A DNA stretch of 31,286 nucleotides from Larix sibirica. Taxonomy: Eukaryota > Streptophyta > Pinopsida > Pinales > Pinaceae. Shown here piece by piece: positions 10,037 through 20,366 of this stretch. The notes below the pieces were generated by a model, which searched no databases, was not told the origin of the DNA, and saw only the letters and a list, made by a program, of their open reading frames with translations. The position numbers and the translations under genes are program-made. Every line of letters starts with the position of its first letter. Position 1 is the stretch's first letter. The DNA is taken from assembly GCA_004151065.3 (NCBI GenBank), contig NWUY0300015608.1, forward strand, positions 1 to 31,286, in the 5' to 3' direction.

Positions 10037-10963
10037 TCATTCATAAGGCCAATGGATCATATCATCATATGGATTCCCAAATATTCTTTGGTATGATGGA
10101 TCCCACATCTTGGTGTATATGCTCCTTATGATGATCCTTTGTCCTTGTCATGTTTGTACTCGGACCTTTTCTTTTACTAGCCACTAGAATTTGTTGTACA
10201 CAAAGGTCTATAATAAGTGTGTATCATCGCACACCTCGTTGGCATTGATGTCCTTGAATTTGGAACAGGGGATGTAGTATATGGCTTGCTCATGTTGTAT
10301 AATTACAGGGTCCACTCCGCTTCTGCTTAGGCCAAAATAATTCCACCAACAATGTATCCATTCAAGAATGTCGTTCAGCACATGGGTTCTCTATAACTCG
10401 AACTTTATCTTTGTGAAGTACTCATGGTCCCGGTTGTCCTTTTTTAGGAATCGCCACGATAGATTTTGATATTTTCCATAATTCACATCGGTAAGAGGGA
10501 AATTGAGAATAGGATTATTCCCTATCTAGGAAGCTAAAGTGCGCATATGGTTGATGCAGTAATATTGTTCCAACACTTTTCCTCCTACTGACTTAGTACT
10601 GATGAGTCTGAGGTCCTGCAAATTGGCCTGTAGCACATGGGAAGAATCAAGGGCTTATCTGAGCTTTCGTCCATAAACCATATTGGTAACTTCACAAGTA
10701 GATGTTGGATATTGCCTGTGTTTCGGGACTAAATTTATCAACATATTTGGGTGTTGTAGGTTTTCATCTAAGACTTCTGTAGATATCAACTTCCAGGTAG
10801 GCATCCATTGGTTCTTATAAACTTCCCAACTCATTTCATCATCAACATATCAACATGAGTCATTCCCTTCATGCCACTCCGTTATCATCATCATGCAGCT
10901 TGGGGCTGTAATCCCATAACTATCCTGTAGGTGCTCTCTTGTGAGGAAATTGGCAATGCAGTT
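10037..10963 (-). pseudogene. C-terminal tail of the viral polyprotein, copy 1
   Basis: The RNase H frame continues past its TAG for about 309 codons. It opens with NCIANFLTREHLQ, the usual end of a caulimovirid RNase H, where the expected Ala-Asp reads Ala-Asn. Further on it keeps protein-like character (EMSWEVYKNQW, WRFLKKDNRDHEYF, NPYDDMIHWP) before TGA at 10037-10039. In-frame stops are at 10850 (TGA), 10655 (TAA), 10526, 10391, 10208 and 10184 (TAG) and 10148 (TGA), with no frameshift needed. One frame retained over 0.9 kb shows it was once translated. I do not recognise a named domain in the last 280 codons. Confidence 0.65.
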
Positions 10964-11896
10964 CTAAAATCCCTTGATATGATTAATCTCAAATTCATAC
11001 TGGGAAAACATAGCCTGCCATCTAGCAAATTTGGCTTTTGCAGTAGATCTTCTAATAGGGTTTTCCAGGACAAATTTCATTGCTTGGCTATGTGTTCGGA
11101 TTAGGAACTTCTTATTCATTAGGTGGATCTCAAAATTTTGGATAGAATTCAAGCATGCCTTGATTTCCTTATCAATAGTGTGATATTTTCTTTGAGCATC
11201 ATTCCAAAGTCCACATGCATACCATACTATTTCTTCATCAGTGCTATTACAGTCCTTTTGGCGTTGCTTCAAAATAACTCCCCAACCTTCTTCTGATGCA
11301 TCTGTCTCTAAAATAGTCATCAAGCTTTCATCTATTATATGTAGGACAAGGAGATTTTTTGCCTTGGATTTTATCCTTTTGATTGCCTCTGTATGCTTAT
11401 GTGTCCATGGTGGTGGGCTTGTTCCCAATCTTTTGTTTAACAATTTTTGGTCCTGTGCACAATTTTCATAATATAATGTTACATAGTTCAAACATCCTAA
11501 AAACCTCTACAACTGTTTCTTATCCAGTATGACATCTGGGAATTTATCTGTGAAGTCAAAAACATGTTGTTGAACCTCAATCTTTCCATTCTTTATTTTC
11601 TGTCCAAGAAATTCAATCTCTGTCTGAAACAACTTCATATTTTTCTCAGATAACACAAACCCGTTTTTGTAGAGGACATGGAGCAATGTCCCGAGATGCT
11701 TCATATGTTCCTCAACGAATTTTAAGAATACAATAATATCATTAATGTAAACCATGAGCCAATCCATATATGGTTCTAATATAGATTCCACGATTCTCTA
11801 AAATTTAGAGGGGAGATTTTTTAATCCGAAGGGAATTACCTTCAATTCATACTGTCCATGCAGAACATTGAAGGCAGTCTTGAACTGGTCTTTTGG
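10964..11896 (-). pseudogene. Viral reverse transcriptase (partial) and RNase H, copy 1
   Basis: This module makes viral DNA from the pregenomic RNA. The frame starts at PKDQFKTAF and VIPFGLKN (RT palm). It continues through the active-site loop, which reads YIND (Asn codon 11741-11743) where YIDD or YVDD is expected, then EFLGQKI and RFLGCLNY. The fingers and motif A that should lie upstream are missing. RNase H follows: Asp in ETDASEEGWG (11300-11302), Glu in TIDKEI (11165-11167), then IRTHSQ with His (11090-11092) where the family has Asp. TAG stops at 11798, 11507 and 10964 interrupt one otherwise continuous frame; the first two replace a likely Gln. Several catalytic residues are changed, so the enzyme is dead beyond its stops. 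Confidence 0.88.
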
Positions 11897-12484
11897 ACAT
11901 CCATCATGCAGTGTATTTCATCTTCTTGTAGTGGAAACTCTAATTGGGAAGTTCCAACTCGTTCCTTCAGGTTCTCAACTATATTTCTGATTTATTTCAC
12001 TTCCTGCACCAATTTTAGGTGTTCCTTATGAAGTGTTGTCAAATCTATTTTTGTGGTTCTTGGTACATCTTTGTGAGCAGGGGATACACATTTTTCTCCA
12101 TACTAGGAAGATCTGCTTCCTTCCATTTCCACCTGTTTTCTTCTTTATCTAATTCATCTTGCTCTTCCTTGAATTCTGTACATATTTCCTTCTAAATTTT
12201 CCTCTAGGGTTTTCCTTCCTCTTTCCTTTTTTGTCATCAAGGAAAATCTTATTAAAGCTATTCACCAGTTCATCCTTATCTTTACCTTCTTTCATCTAGG
12301 TTATTTCTCTTTTCATCGGGACCTTTTGATCTTCTTCTGTTCCAAACACGAAGCAGTTTATTTCTTGTGATTCTGTTTCAAAAGGAGATTTATTCCTAGG
12401 ATGTTGCTTGGTCCATGCAGTGAATAGCCTTTGCTCATCTGAGTGGGGAGAGATTTCTGACTCATATGTTTCTTGGTCTTCCTA
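11897..12484 (-). pseudogene. Degraded stretch between zinc knuckle and RT, copy 1
   Basis: A caulimovirid polyprotein should hold its aspartic protease and the RT fingers here. I find short Lys/Glu-rich fragments in changing frames (for example KNDRKTKKHMSQ near 12480, and TTLHKEHLKLVQEVK near 12020) but no Asp-Thr/Ser-Gly protease triad and no DYRxLN-type RT motif. Several stops lie in all - strand frames. Only about 590 bp separate the RT palm from the end of the open frame after the knuckle, so an internal deletion is likely. Confidence 0.45.
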
Positions 12485-13672
12485 TCATTCTTGGTATATT
12501 CCTCCACATTTGCATGGAATTTCATACATTTGTTGGATATGCATAAGTTCAACATCTTTTATAGTGTTGGAATCATATTTAGAAGTGTTTGAGCTTAATA
12601 CTTCTGCATGCATCAAATTTTGGTGTCTGGGTTTTCCCCTTTTGGGGAGTCCTATTAAGTTATCATCAATTGGCTTGGTTTTGGAAAACATTATTTCCCT
12701 ATTTTTCCATGTTCTTTCTCCCTTTTGATTCCTCTGATAGTCTTGGGCCTTTTTATAGCATTCTGGGGCAGTATGGCCTTCTTTCCCATAGTAGAAGCAT
12801 TTAATTCTTCTTTTTTTTATGGTTCTTTCCTATGTTCTGCTTCCCTTTTTCTATAGGTTCGATCCTTGTAAGCTTCTTCTGGTTTCCATTTGTTACTTTG
12901 TCATCCTTTGGATTTCTTATGGAATTCCCTACTGCTATTTTTCCACTTGGGATGGTGTTTTCTTTTCTTATGAGGAGTTTTATATGGTTCTATACCAAAC
13001 ATTATGCAAACTTCCCTACCCCCAAGAAAATAAGTGTTGTGGGTAAGATCTTTGTCAATCTTCTTAGTTTCAAAATACTGGAGAAATATCTTCTCAGTAC
13101 CAGCACGAAATTGACCTTAGGTGTTGTGAGAAAGATCCTCCTAGAATTTGTCTTTGAGCTGTTCGCGGAATCCAGAGGGTAATCCGTCAAAATATTTTTC
13201 TTTAAACACCCATTCTTCAGTATGGTCGAATTCAATCTGGGTAGACGCAACAGATCCATTGCTTGTGGTACCAATGGTATTGAGTGACATAGTTGATGCG
13301 AAGCTGAAGCAAGATCTATTTATGTTTGTCAGTCATAGTGTCACTGCAACCACAAAATCCTGCAATGATTGCTGCCAAGAGGGCTTCAATGATATTGGGC
13401 TCATCATTTTGTGTGTTGTTCTATATTTCAACATTTTGAGAGTTGGGGAGATGAGTGTTCCACCATACACCCAAATTTCCATTAAAACCAACAACAATAA
13501 TATTGACAGCTTCAACATGGTCATATTTTCCTATGGACATATAAGCTTTGAAACAAATCATCATTTTGTTGACCATGTCAAGAATTTCTGCTTCATTTTT
13601 TTCATAAATTTTTTTAAGATTATAAGACTCTTGGTATCCCGAATCTTCTTTGTATGAGGTCGGGCGGGACAA
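12485..13672 (-). pseudogene. Viral coat protein and CCHC zinc knuckle, copy 1
   Basis: Coat-protein landmarks are a helical segment (KIYEKNEAEILDMVNKMM) and VGFNGNLGVWWNTHL, the GF-G-L-WW pattern of caulimovirid coat proteins. A stop at 13421, a TAG near 13330 and a frameshift near 13305 follow. The frame then gives KYFDGLPSGFREQLKDKF, cut by TAG 13141-13143 where Trp is plausible. A basic region and the zinc knuckle follow at 12758-12799 (CFYYGKEGHTAPEC). The second Cys of the CCHC motif is Tyr (TAT, 12788-12790), so metal binding should be lost. The knuckle frame continues to 12485 as a charged segment ending near IPCKCGG. Identification rests on the coat-protein pattern directly followed by the knuckle. 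Confidence 0.8.
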
Positions 13673-13724
13673 ACTTTCGGGGTTTATTATACTCCCAACT
13701 TGAATCTACTGCCATAAGGGAAAG

Positions 13725-13961
13725 TTATTTACCTATATGACCAGGAGTTGAAGGAGGGATGTTCAAAGAACTGGTCGACAAGAATTCGTCGAAGCGCCGA
13801 AGTTTTGATACTTCTATATTGGGTTTCTCAGCATCCTTCTGGATTTTTCCCAATTTCCTAGAATTTTCATTTACTTTATCCTCTATGTAGGAAAATGCTT
13901 GTCCTACATCTCTTATCCAAATCAAAGATAGAATCTGTAACTTCATCTTTGAGTGATTCAC
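13725..13961 (-). pseudogene. Coiled-coil segment before the coat protein, copy 1
   Basis: After a frameshift near 13915 the polyprotein continues as FSYIEDKVNENSRKLGKIQK and following residues, a highly charged heptad-like helix, then a Ser/Pro-rich end (SLNIPPSTPGHIG). The stop lies at 13725. Coiled coils near the coat protein are common in this virus family; the specific role here is inference. Confidence 0.5.
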
Positions 13962-15129
13962 AAATAGATTTTACCTCTTCAGCGGAGACCAAGGAATGTT
14001 CATGGTTTTGATTTTCAATTCTAAGATGTTGAATTTCATCATGTATTATTTTGCAAAGGATCTGCAAAGAATCGATCTGGCTTGTCTGTGGCATTTTATT
14101 TTGGAGTTCTATATTTTGTATGGCCAAGCCTTTTTGTGGTAGATTTGACCAATTGGCATGTTCTTCTTTGTCATTGTTAATGATGACTGGGGCTGTTGGA
14201 ACCAGTCCTTCTTCATGGTCTAACTTGATGGGTCTGAATGGTGGAAAATTGGCCTCAATATATCTTTATTCTCCTAATGGAGTTTTCCAGAGATGTCCCT
14301 TTGAGCTGCGTTCTCCTCTTAAGGGACTAGATTGCATCATGGCAAGAGTATGTTGGAACTCCTTTTTCCATTCATAAAAGGATATCCATTGATTTCGGAG
14401 ATCCATTTCAAAGTGCCATCTTTCAAACAACCTTCTTCTCTCTCCTTTGGGGAGGTCTTGATTCCATAATTCTTCTGCTTCTAGGTGAGTATGTAAATCC
14501 CAATAGAACAAGATTTTCATTATTTTATATTTGGGATTAAAAGGGGAATTACCAAACTTAATGGTCTCAAATATTTCTTTCTGGGCCAAAGATGGTTCCC
14601 TGATATCTTTGACTGAACAAGGTCACAACCTTGACGTGGGAAGAGCCATTCTTTGTTGCACCTTATGGTGCTGTGCAACCAATCGGTATTGCTCAGCTTT
14701 TTCCATTTCTTTGGTGGGTAGGTCGAGCAGCTGTTTTGTCTGACTTGAAACATAACAAAACCCAAGTCCTGTCTAATCTTGGTGTTATTTCTAGATTGAC
14801 AGGATTTGTTCTAGCTGGGATGTGGCATCCAATACTTCATCATGTTGGATTATGGCTATGCTGTTAGATTCCCTTTTAAAAATTTCCTCCCACCATCTCG
14901 AAGGGGAAGATGCCAACATAAATTGTGTTTCATGCGGATATTGACTCACGGGTGATGGCTCACAATCTGGGTTTGGACAAGGGTATTTTTGTGACCGTTT
15001 ATTGTCACTGGTTGCCTCATGGGTAGTATGTCTAGGAGGTATCATACTCTGGCAGTCGGTGCAAACAATTGTGAGGGGAATATTTACAGGGACACTGTCA
15101 TGTAGACAAATGGGGTATTTAAGCGTCAT
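13876..15129 (-). pseudogene. Viral polyprotein linker with Cys-rich motif and start of coiled coil, copy 1
   Basis: One - strand frame is shared across 1.25 kb, with stops at 14791 (TAG), a small cluster just after it, one near 14625 (TGA) and 14266 (TAA). Near its start a Cys-rich motif (14962-15063) reads CTDC, then HTTH, then CPNPDC, which could bind a metal ion. A Trp-rich section (WDLHTHLEAEELWNQ; LRNQWISFYEWKKEF) follows at about 14330-14510. The last part is acidic and heptad-like (QILCKIIHDEIQHLRIENQN), then a frameshift near 13915 continues the coiled coil into 13725-13961. In caulimovirids such a segment joins the movement and coat domains. I cannot name the Trp-rich section. Confidence 0.6.
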
Positions 15130-15164
15130 TTATCTGAGAGAAGAGGTTCGAGATAATGGTTGTT

Positions 15165-16225
15165 TTATGGATTAGTGCGTACGGATCTTGATCTGATAGG
15201 AAGATTCCCACCATGCTGGTTTGGATTAGTGGGGAAAGAAATAACCACAGAAGAAGAAGTTTCCTGGATATCAAAAGTGGTAATAGGTTGGGAAAGAGGT
15301 TGCTTGGGAGCATCTATTACCCATTCAGGGGGGGAATTGAATTGATTCCATGTTATTTTAGAGGGCACAAGGGAACCATTTCTAAGGTCACTTTTGACCA
15401 AGACTGGAGCAGTATCCTGATATCATGGAAGAAGCTGGTTGATTGGATTTTCTGTATTTGTAAATCTTAAAGAAAGAGAATGGTGTATACGGAGGTTAAG
15501 AGCTTTGGGTTTCATATCAAATCCAATGGTAAAAATATTGAATTCTAAAACTTTGTGAATCCAAGGATCATTAAGAGATATATTAAATCCATGGACTATG
15601 TCAAGGTATTGGATTCCATTAGATAGTGGCATCTGTACTCCTCCTGTAATTGCATCCATAAATTTATTATAGAGATTATCTAAACAACAGACTAAGGCTG
15701 TGGCATTAATACCATGTCTGACTAAGGGCTCAACCCCAATAAGAGCCCTTCCTAGATTAACAAAGTTTTCCCATATTTTTTCTTATAATGTTTAACTTCT
15801 GCAGGGTCTAACAGTCCAAGGGTTTGACCTACAAAACTTGTATTTACAGTTTCTTTGCTAACTCCTTCTCGGACTTTAAACAACTGTCGAGACTTTAAAT
15901 GAAACATTGACATATCTCTATAGATATGATCAACAGAGAGTCGGGGTAACTGAAAATGTTTGGAAGGATCATTATTATAAAATTTATAACTTCCATGATT
16001 TATCCATTGAACATCTTTGCTAGGAAACAATGCATCCATAGAAGATGAAGAAGTAGAATCATCATTTGATTTAAACTTTAAGGCATCATTATATGAGATA
16101 TGATAATCCATGATGAACCTGGTACTGGTTCTAATACCAATCTTTAGCAATGGCATCAAGCTAAAGTTTGCCGCATCCAAATGACCTAGCTCTGAGCTCC
16201 ATTCACTCGATCTAGGTTTTTCCAT
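15165..16225 (-). pseudogene. Viral movement protein (N-terminal part of polyprotein), copy 1
   Basis: Movement proteins of this family open plasmodesmata for virus passage. ATG at 16223-16225 starts MEKPRSSEWSSELGHLDAA; the frame runs to TAG 15752, including KVREGVSKETVNTSFVGQTL and LLDPAEVKHYKKKYGK. A frameshift near 15770 leads into the conserved 30K-type core: NLGRALIGVEPLVRHGIN, FMDAITGGVQMPLSNGIQY and IHHSLSLRFTNT. A TGA at 15423-15425 follows, then the same frame continues as a Pro/Ser/Asn-rich linker to 15165. Copy 1 has GAT (Asp) at 16058-16060 (- strand) where copy 2 has GCT (Ala). Identification rests on the core pattern and its place at the polyprotein start. Confidence 0.75.
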
Positions 16226-16568
16226 ATTCCCATCAAGGTTTACGATTTACATTCAAACAAAGGTCTGCGACTCCATTTATCCAAATATCTGTCTATCCAA
16301 GCAAAGGTCCATTCAAATGAAGGTTTGTGATTTCCATTCAAGTGAAGGTCCATTCAAACAACTCCATTCAAGTGAAGGTCCACGGCTTCATCAAGATAAG
16401 GTCTGCGGCATCCAAGCGACCTAGCTTTGAGATACATTCACTCGATCTAGGGTTTTCCATGTTTCCTTTTAAGATCAACAGCTCCATCCAAAGATCTTCC
16501 TATCCAAGTGATCTGCTACTCCACACGGGGGCTTCACTAGAAGGAAATATAATACCACGTTCATTCAT
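16226..16568 (-). promoter_or_regulatory. Viral leader with internal repeats, copy 1
   Basis: This lies directly upstream of the polyprotein ATG on the - strand. It contains a degenerate array of CCATTCAAGTGAAGGTC-like units (16309-16325, 16334-16350, 16364-16380, with weaker relatives around 16250-16308). It also holds a duplicate of the polyprotein start: 16406-16466 resembles 16171-16230. The leader is cut at 16568 by the N at 16569. Confidence 0.55.
16368..16460 (-). CDS. Short leader uORF resembling the polyprotein N-terminus, copy 1
   Basis: A 30-codon - strand frame starts MENPRSSE and continues to LGRLDAADL, very like MEKPRSSEW...LGHLDAAN at the polyprotein start 235 bp away. It ends at TGA 16368-16370. 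Upstream ORFs are common in caulimovirid leaders, but one copied from the main ORF is unusual. Expression is unknown. Confidence 0.4.
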   Translation of the reverse strand: MENPRSSECISKLGRLDAADLILMKPWTFT

Positions 16569-16569
16569 N
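16569..16569. other. Ambiguous base (N) at the junction of the two viral copies
   Basis: The only N in the window lies exactly where copy 1 stops matching copy 2. It may mark an assembly join of unknown true length. Confidence 0.95.
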
Positions 16570-16652
16570 AAACCGAAAACAAAGTGGAGATTTCAGGGAA
16601 TCCCACGGAAACCAAAAACAAAGTGGATAGTTTAGGGAATCCAACGAAAACC
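16570..16652 (-). repeat. 39-bp tandem repeat at the 3' edge of viral copy 2
   Basis: Two 39-bp units lie here: 16570-16608 (near identical to a unit beside copy 1) and 16609-16647, a diverged unit with GGATAGTTTAGGGAATCCAA. The block differs from copy 1 at clearly more positions than the rest of the 6.6-kb unit. Confidence 0.7.
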
Positions 16653-16678
16653 TATCATTCAAATAAATTGTAATCAGG

Positions 16679-17605
16679 TCATTCATAAGGCCAATGGATC
16701 ATATCATCATATGGATTCCCAAATATTCTTTGGTATGATGGATCCCACATCTTGGTGTATATGCTCCTTATGATGATCCTTTGTCCTTGTCATGTTTGTA
16801 CTCGGACCTTTTCTTTTACTAGCCACTAGAATTTGTTGTACACAAAGGTCTATAATAAGTGTGTATCATCGCACACCTCGTTGGCATTGATGTCCTTGAA
16901 TTTGGAACAGGGGATGTAGTATATGGCTTGCTCATGTTGTATAATTACAGGGTCCACTCCGCTTCTGCTTAGGCCAAAATAATTCCACCAACAATGTATC
17001 CATTCAAGAATGTCGTTCAGCACATGGGTTCTCTATAACTCGAACTTTATCTTTGTGAAGTACTCATGGTCCCGGTTGTCCTTTTTTAGGAATCGCCACG
17101 ATAGATTTTGATATTTTCCATAATTCACATCGGTAAGAGGGAAATTGAGAATAGGATTATTCCCTATCTAGGAAGCTAAAGTGCGCATATGGTTGATGCA
17201 GTAATATTGTTCCAACACTTTTCCTCCTACTGACTTAGTACTGATGAGTCTGAGGTCCTGCAAATTGGCCTGTAGCACATGGGAAGAATCAAGGGCTTAT
17301 CTGAGCTTTCGTCCATAAACCATATTGGTAACTTCACAAGTAGATGTTGGATATTGCCTGTGTTTCGGGACTAAATTTATCAACATATTTGGGTGTTGTA
17401 GGTTTTCATCTAAGACTTCTGTAGATATCAACTTCCAGGTAGGCATCCATTGGTTCTTATAAACTTCCCAACTCATTTCATCATCAACATATCAACATGA
17501 GTCATTCCCTTCATGCCACTCCGTTATCATCATCATGCAGCTTGGGGCTGTAATCCCATAACTATCCTGTAGGTGCTCTCTTGTGAGGAAATTGGCAATG
17601 CAGTT
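16679..17605 (-). pseudogene. C-terminal tail of the viral polyprotein, copy 2
   Basis: This is the counterpart of 10037-10963. The in-frame stops of copy 1 recur at 17492, 17297, 17168, 17033, 16850, 16826 and 16790, after the RNase H stop at 17606. I see no difference that would restore any part of it. Confidence 0.65.
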
Positions 17606-18538
17606 CTAAAATCCCTTGATATGATTAATCTCAAATTCATACTGGGAAAACATAGCCTGCCATCTAGCAAATTTGGCTTTTGCAGTAGATCTTCTAATAG
17701 GGTTTTCCAGGACAAATTTCATTGCTTGGCTATGTGTTCGGATTAGGAACTTCTTATTCATTAGGTGGATCTCAAAATTTTGGATAGAATTCAAGCATGC
17801 CTTGATTTCCTTATCAATAGTGTGATATTTTCTTTGAGCATCATTCCAAAGTCCACATGCATACCATACTATTTCTTCATCAGTGCTATTACAGTCCTTT
17901 TGGCGTTGCTTCAAAATAACTCCCCAACCTTCTTCTGATGCATCTGTCTCTAAAATAGTCATCAAGCTTCCATCTATTATATGTAGGACAAGGAGATTTT
18001 TTGCCTTGGATTTTATCCTTTTGATTGCCTCTGTATGCTTATGTGTCCATGGTGGTGGGCTTGTTCCCAATCTTTTGTTTAACAATTTTTGGTCCTGTGC
18101 ACAATTTTCATAATATAATGTTACATAGTTCAAACATCCTAAAAACCTCTACAACTGTTTCTTATCCAGTATGACATCTGGGAATTTATCTGTGAAGTCA
18201 AAAACATGTTGTTGAACCTCAATCTTTCCATTCTTTATTTTCTGTCCAAGAAATTCAATCTCTGTCTGAAACAACTTCATATTTTTCTCAGATAACACAA
18301 ACCCGTTTTTGTAGAGGACATGGAGCAATGTCCCGAGATGCTTCATATGTTCCTCAACGAATTTTAAGAATACAATAATATCATTAATGTAAACCATGAG
18401 CCAATCCATATATGGTTCTAATATAGATTCCACGATTCTCTAAAATTTAGAGGGGAGATTTTTTAATCCGAAGGGAATTACCTTCAATTCATACTGTCCA
18501 TGCAGAACATTGAAGGCAGTCTTGAACTGGTCTTTTGG
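17606..18538 (-). pseudogene. Viral reverse transcriptase (partial) and RNase H, copy 2
   Basis: This is the counterpart of 10964-11896, with the same YIND loop (Asn codon 18383-18385), the same His in IRTHSQ and the same TAGs at 18440, 18149 and 17606. It has one visible coding change: GGA (Gly) at 17969-17971 on the - strand, where copy 1 has GAA (Glu), in the segment just before the RNase H ETDAS motif. The RT fingers and motif A are missing here too, so that loss predates the duplication. Confidence 0.88.
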
Positions 18539-19126
18539 ACATCCATCATGCAGTGTATTTCATCTTCTTGTAGTGGAAACTCTAATTGGGAAGTTCCAAC
18601 TCGTTCCTTCAGGTTCTCAACTATATTTCTGATTTATTTCACTTCCTGCACCAATTTTAGGTGTTCCTTATGAAGTGTTGTCAAATCTATTTTTGTGGTT
18701 CTTGGTACATCTTTGTGAGCAGGGGATACACATTTTTCTCCATACTAGGAAGATCTGCTTCCTTCCATTTCCACCTGTTTTCTTCTTTATCTAATTCATC
18801 TTGCTCTTCCTTGAATTCTGTACATATTTCCTTCTAAATTTTCCTCTAGGGTTTTCCTTCCTCTTTCCTTTTTTGTCATCAAGGAAAATCTTATTAAAGC
18901 TATTCACCAGTTCATCCTTATCTTTACCTTCTTTCATCTAGGTTATTTCTCTTTTCATCGGGACCTTTTGATCTTCTTCTGTTCCAAACACGAAGCAGTT
19001 TATTTCTTGTGATTCTGTTTCAAAAGGAGATTTATTCCTAGGATGTTGCTTGGTCCATGCAGTGAATAGCCTTTGCTCATCTGAGTGGGGAGAGATTTCT
19101 GACTCATATGTTTCTTGGTCTTCCTA
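18539..19126 (-). pseudogene. Degraded stretch between zinc knuckle and RT, copy 2
   Basis: This is the counterpart of 11897-12484. Fragmented frames, no protease triad and no RT fingers are recognisable. Confidence 0.45.
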
Positions 19127-20314
19127 TCATTCTTGGTATATTCCTCCACATTTGCATGGAATTTCATACATTTGTTGGATATGCATAAGTTCAACATCTT
19201 TTATAGTGTTGGAATCATATTTAGAAGTGTTTGAGCTTAATACTTCTGCATGCATCAAATTTTGGTGTCTGGGTTTTCCCCTTTTGGGGAGTCCTATTAA
19301 GTTATCATCAATTGGCTTGGTTTTGGAAAACATTATTTCCCTATTTTTCCATGTTCTTTCTCCCTTTTGATTCCTCTGATAGTCTTGGGCCTTTTTATAG
19401 CATTCTGGGGCAGTATGGCCTTCTTTCCCATAGTAGAAGCATTTAATTCTTCTTTTTTTTATGGTTCTTTCCTATGTTCTGCTTCCCTTTTTCTATAGGT
19501 TCGATCCTTGTAAGCTTCTTCTGGTTTCCATTTGTTACTTTGTCATCCTTTGGATTTCTTATGGAATTCCCTACTGCTATTTTTCCACTTGGGATGGTGT
19601 TTTCTTTTCTTATGAGGAGTTTTATATGGTTCTATACCAAACATTATGCAAACTTCCCTACCCCCAAGAAAATAAGTGTTGTGGGTAAGATCTTTGTCAA
19701 TCTTCTTAGTTTCAAAATACTGGAGAAATATCTTCTCAGTACCAGCACGAAATTGACCTTAGGTGTTGTGAGAAAGATCCTCCTAGAATTTGTCTTTGAG
19801 CTGTTCGCGGAATCCAGAGGGTAATCCGTCAAAATATTTTTCTTTAAACACCCATTCTTCAGTATGGTCGAATTCAATCTGGGTAGACGCAACAGATCCA
19901 TTGCTTGTGGTACCAATGGTATTGAGTGACATAGTTGATGCGAAGCTGAAGCAAGATCTATTTATGTTTGTCAGTCATAGTGTCACTGCAACCACAAAAT
20001 CCTGCAATGATTGCTGCCAAGAGGGCTTCAATGATATTGGGCTCATCATTTTGTGTGTTGTTCTATATTTCAACATTTTGAGAGTTGGGGAGATGAGTGT
20101 TCCACCATACACCCAAATTTCCATTAAAACCAACAACAATAATATTGACAGCTTCAACATGGTCATATTTTCCTATGGACATATAAGCTTTGAAACAAAT
20201 CATCATTTTGTTGACCATGTCAAGAATTTCTGCTTCATTTTTTTCATAAATTTTTTTAAGATTATAAGACTCTTGGTATCCCGAATCTTCTTTGTATGAG
20301 GTCGGGCGGGACAA
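19127..20314 (-). pseudogene. Viral coat protein and CCHC zinc knuckle, copy 2
   Basis: This is the counterpart of 12485-13672, with the same WW coat-protein pattern, the same frameshift, the same TAG at 19783-19785, and the same Cys-to-Tyr change in the knuckle (19430-19432; knuckle 19400-19441). No coding difference from copy 1 was seen. Confidence 0.8.
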
Positions 20315-20366
20315 ACTTTCGGGGTTTATTATACTCCCAACTTGAATCTACTGCCATAAGGGAAAG

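Larger units (their letters stand above)
9928..16568 (-). mobile_element. Endogenous pararetrovirus (Caulimoviridae-like), copy 1
   Basis: On the - strand, from high to low coordinates, the order is leader, movement-protein core, Cys-rich linker, coiled coil, coat protein, zinc knuckle, RT, RNase H and C-terminal tail. No integrase or LTR is seen. This matches a caulimovirid with one long polyprotein, as in petuvirus- or florendovirus-like viruses; the genus is inference. Numerous stops and frameshifts break every domain, so the copy is inactive. It aligns to 16570-23210 at a constant offset of 6642 bp. Comparing translated segments of both copies I find only two coding-region differences (11328 T versus 17970 C; 16059 T versus 22701 G), apart from the diverged left edge. 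Confidence 0.85.

Noticed and set aside
12408-13657. Open frames on the + strand across the viral coat region (12408-12728, 12832-13182, 13148-13657)
   Set aside because: They lie opposite recognised coat-protein and zinc-knuckle sequence and give low-complexity Phe/Ser/Leu translations.
15043-15060. GGTATCATACTCTGG as a primer-binding remnant
   Set aside because: Poor match and lies within the polyprotein linker frame, not in a leader.
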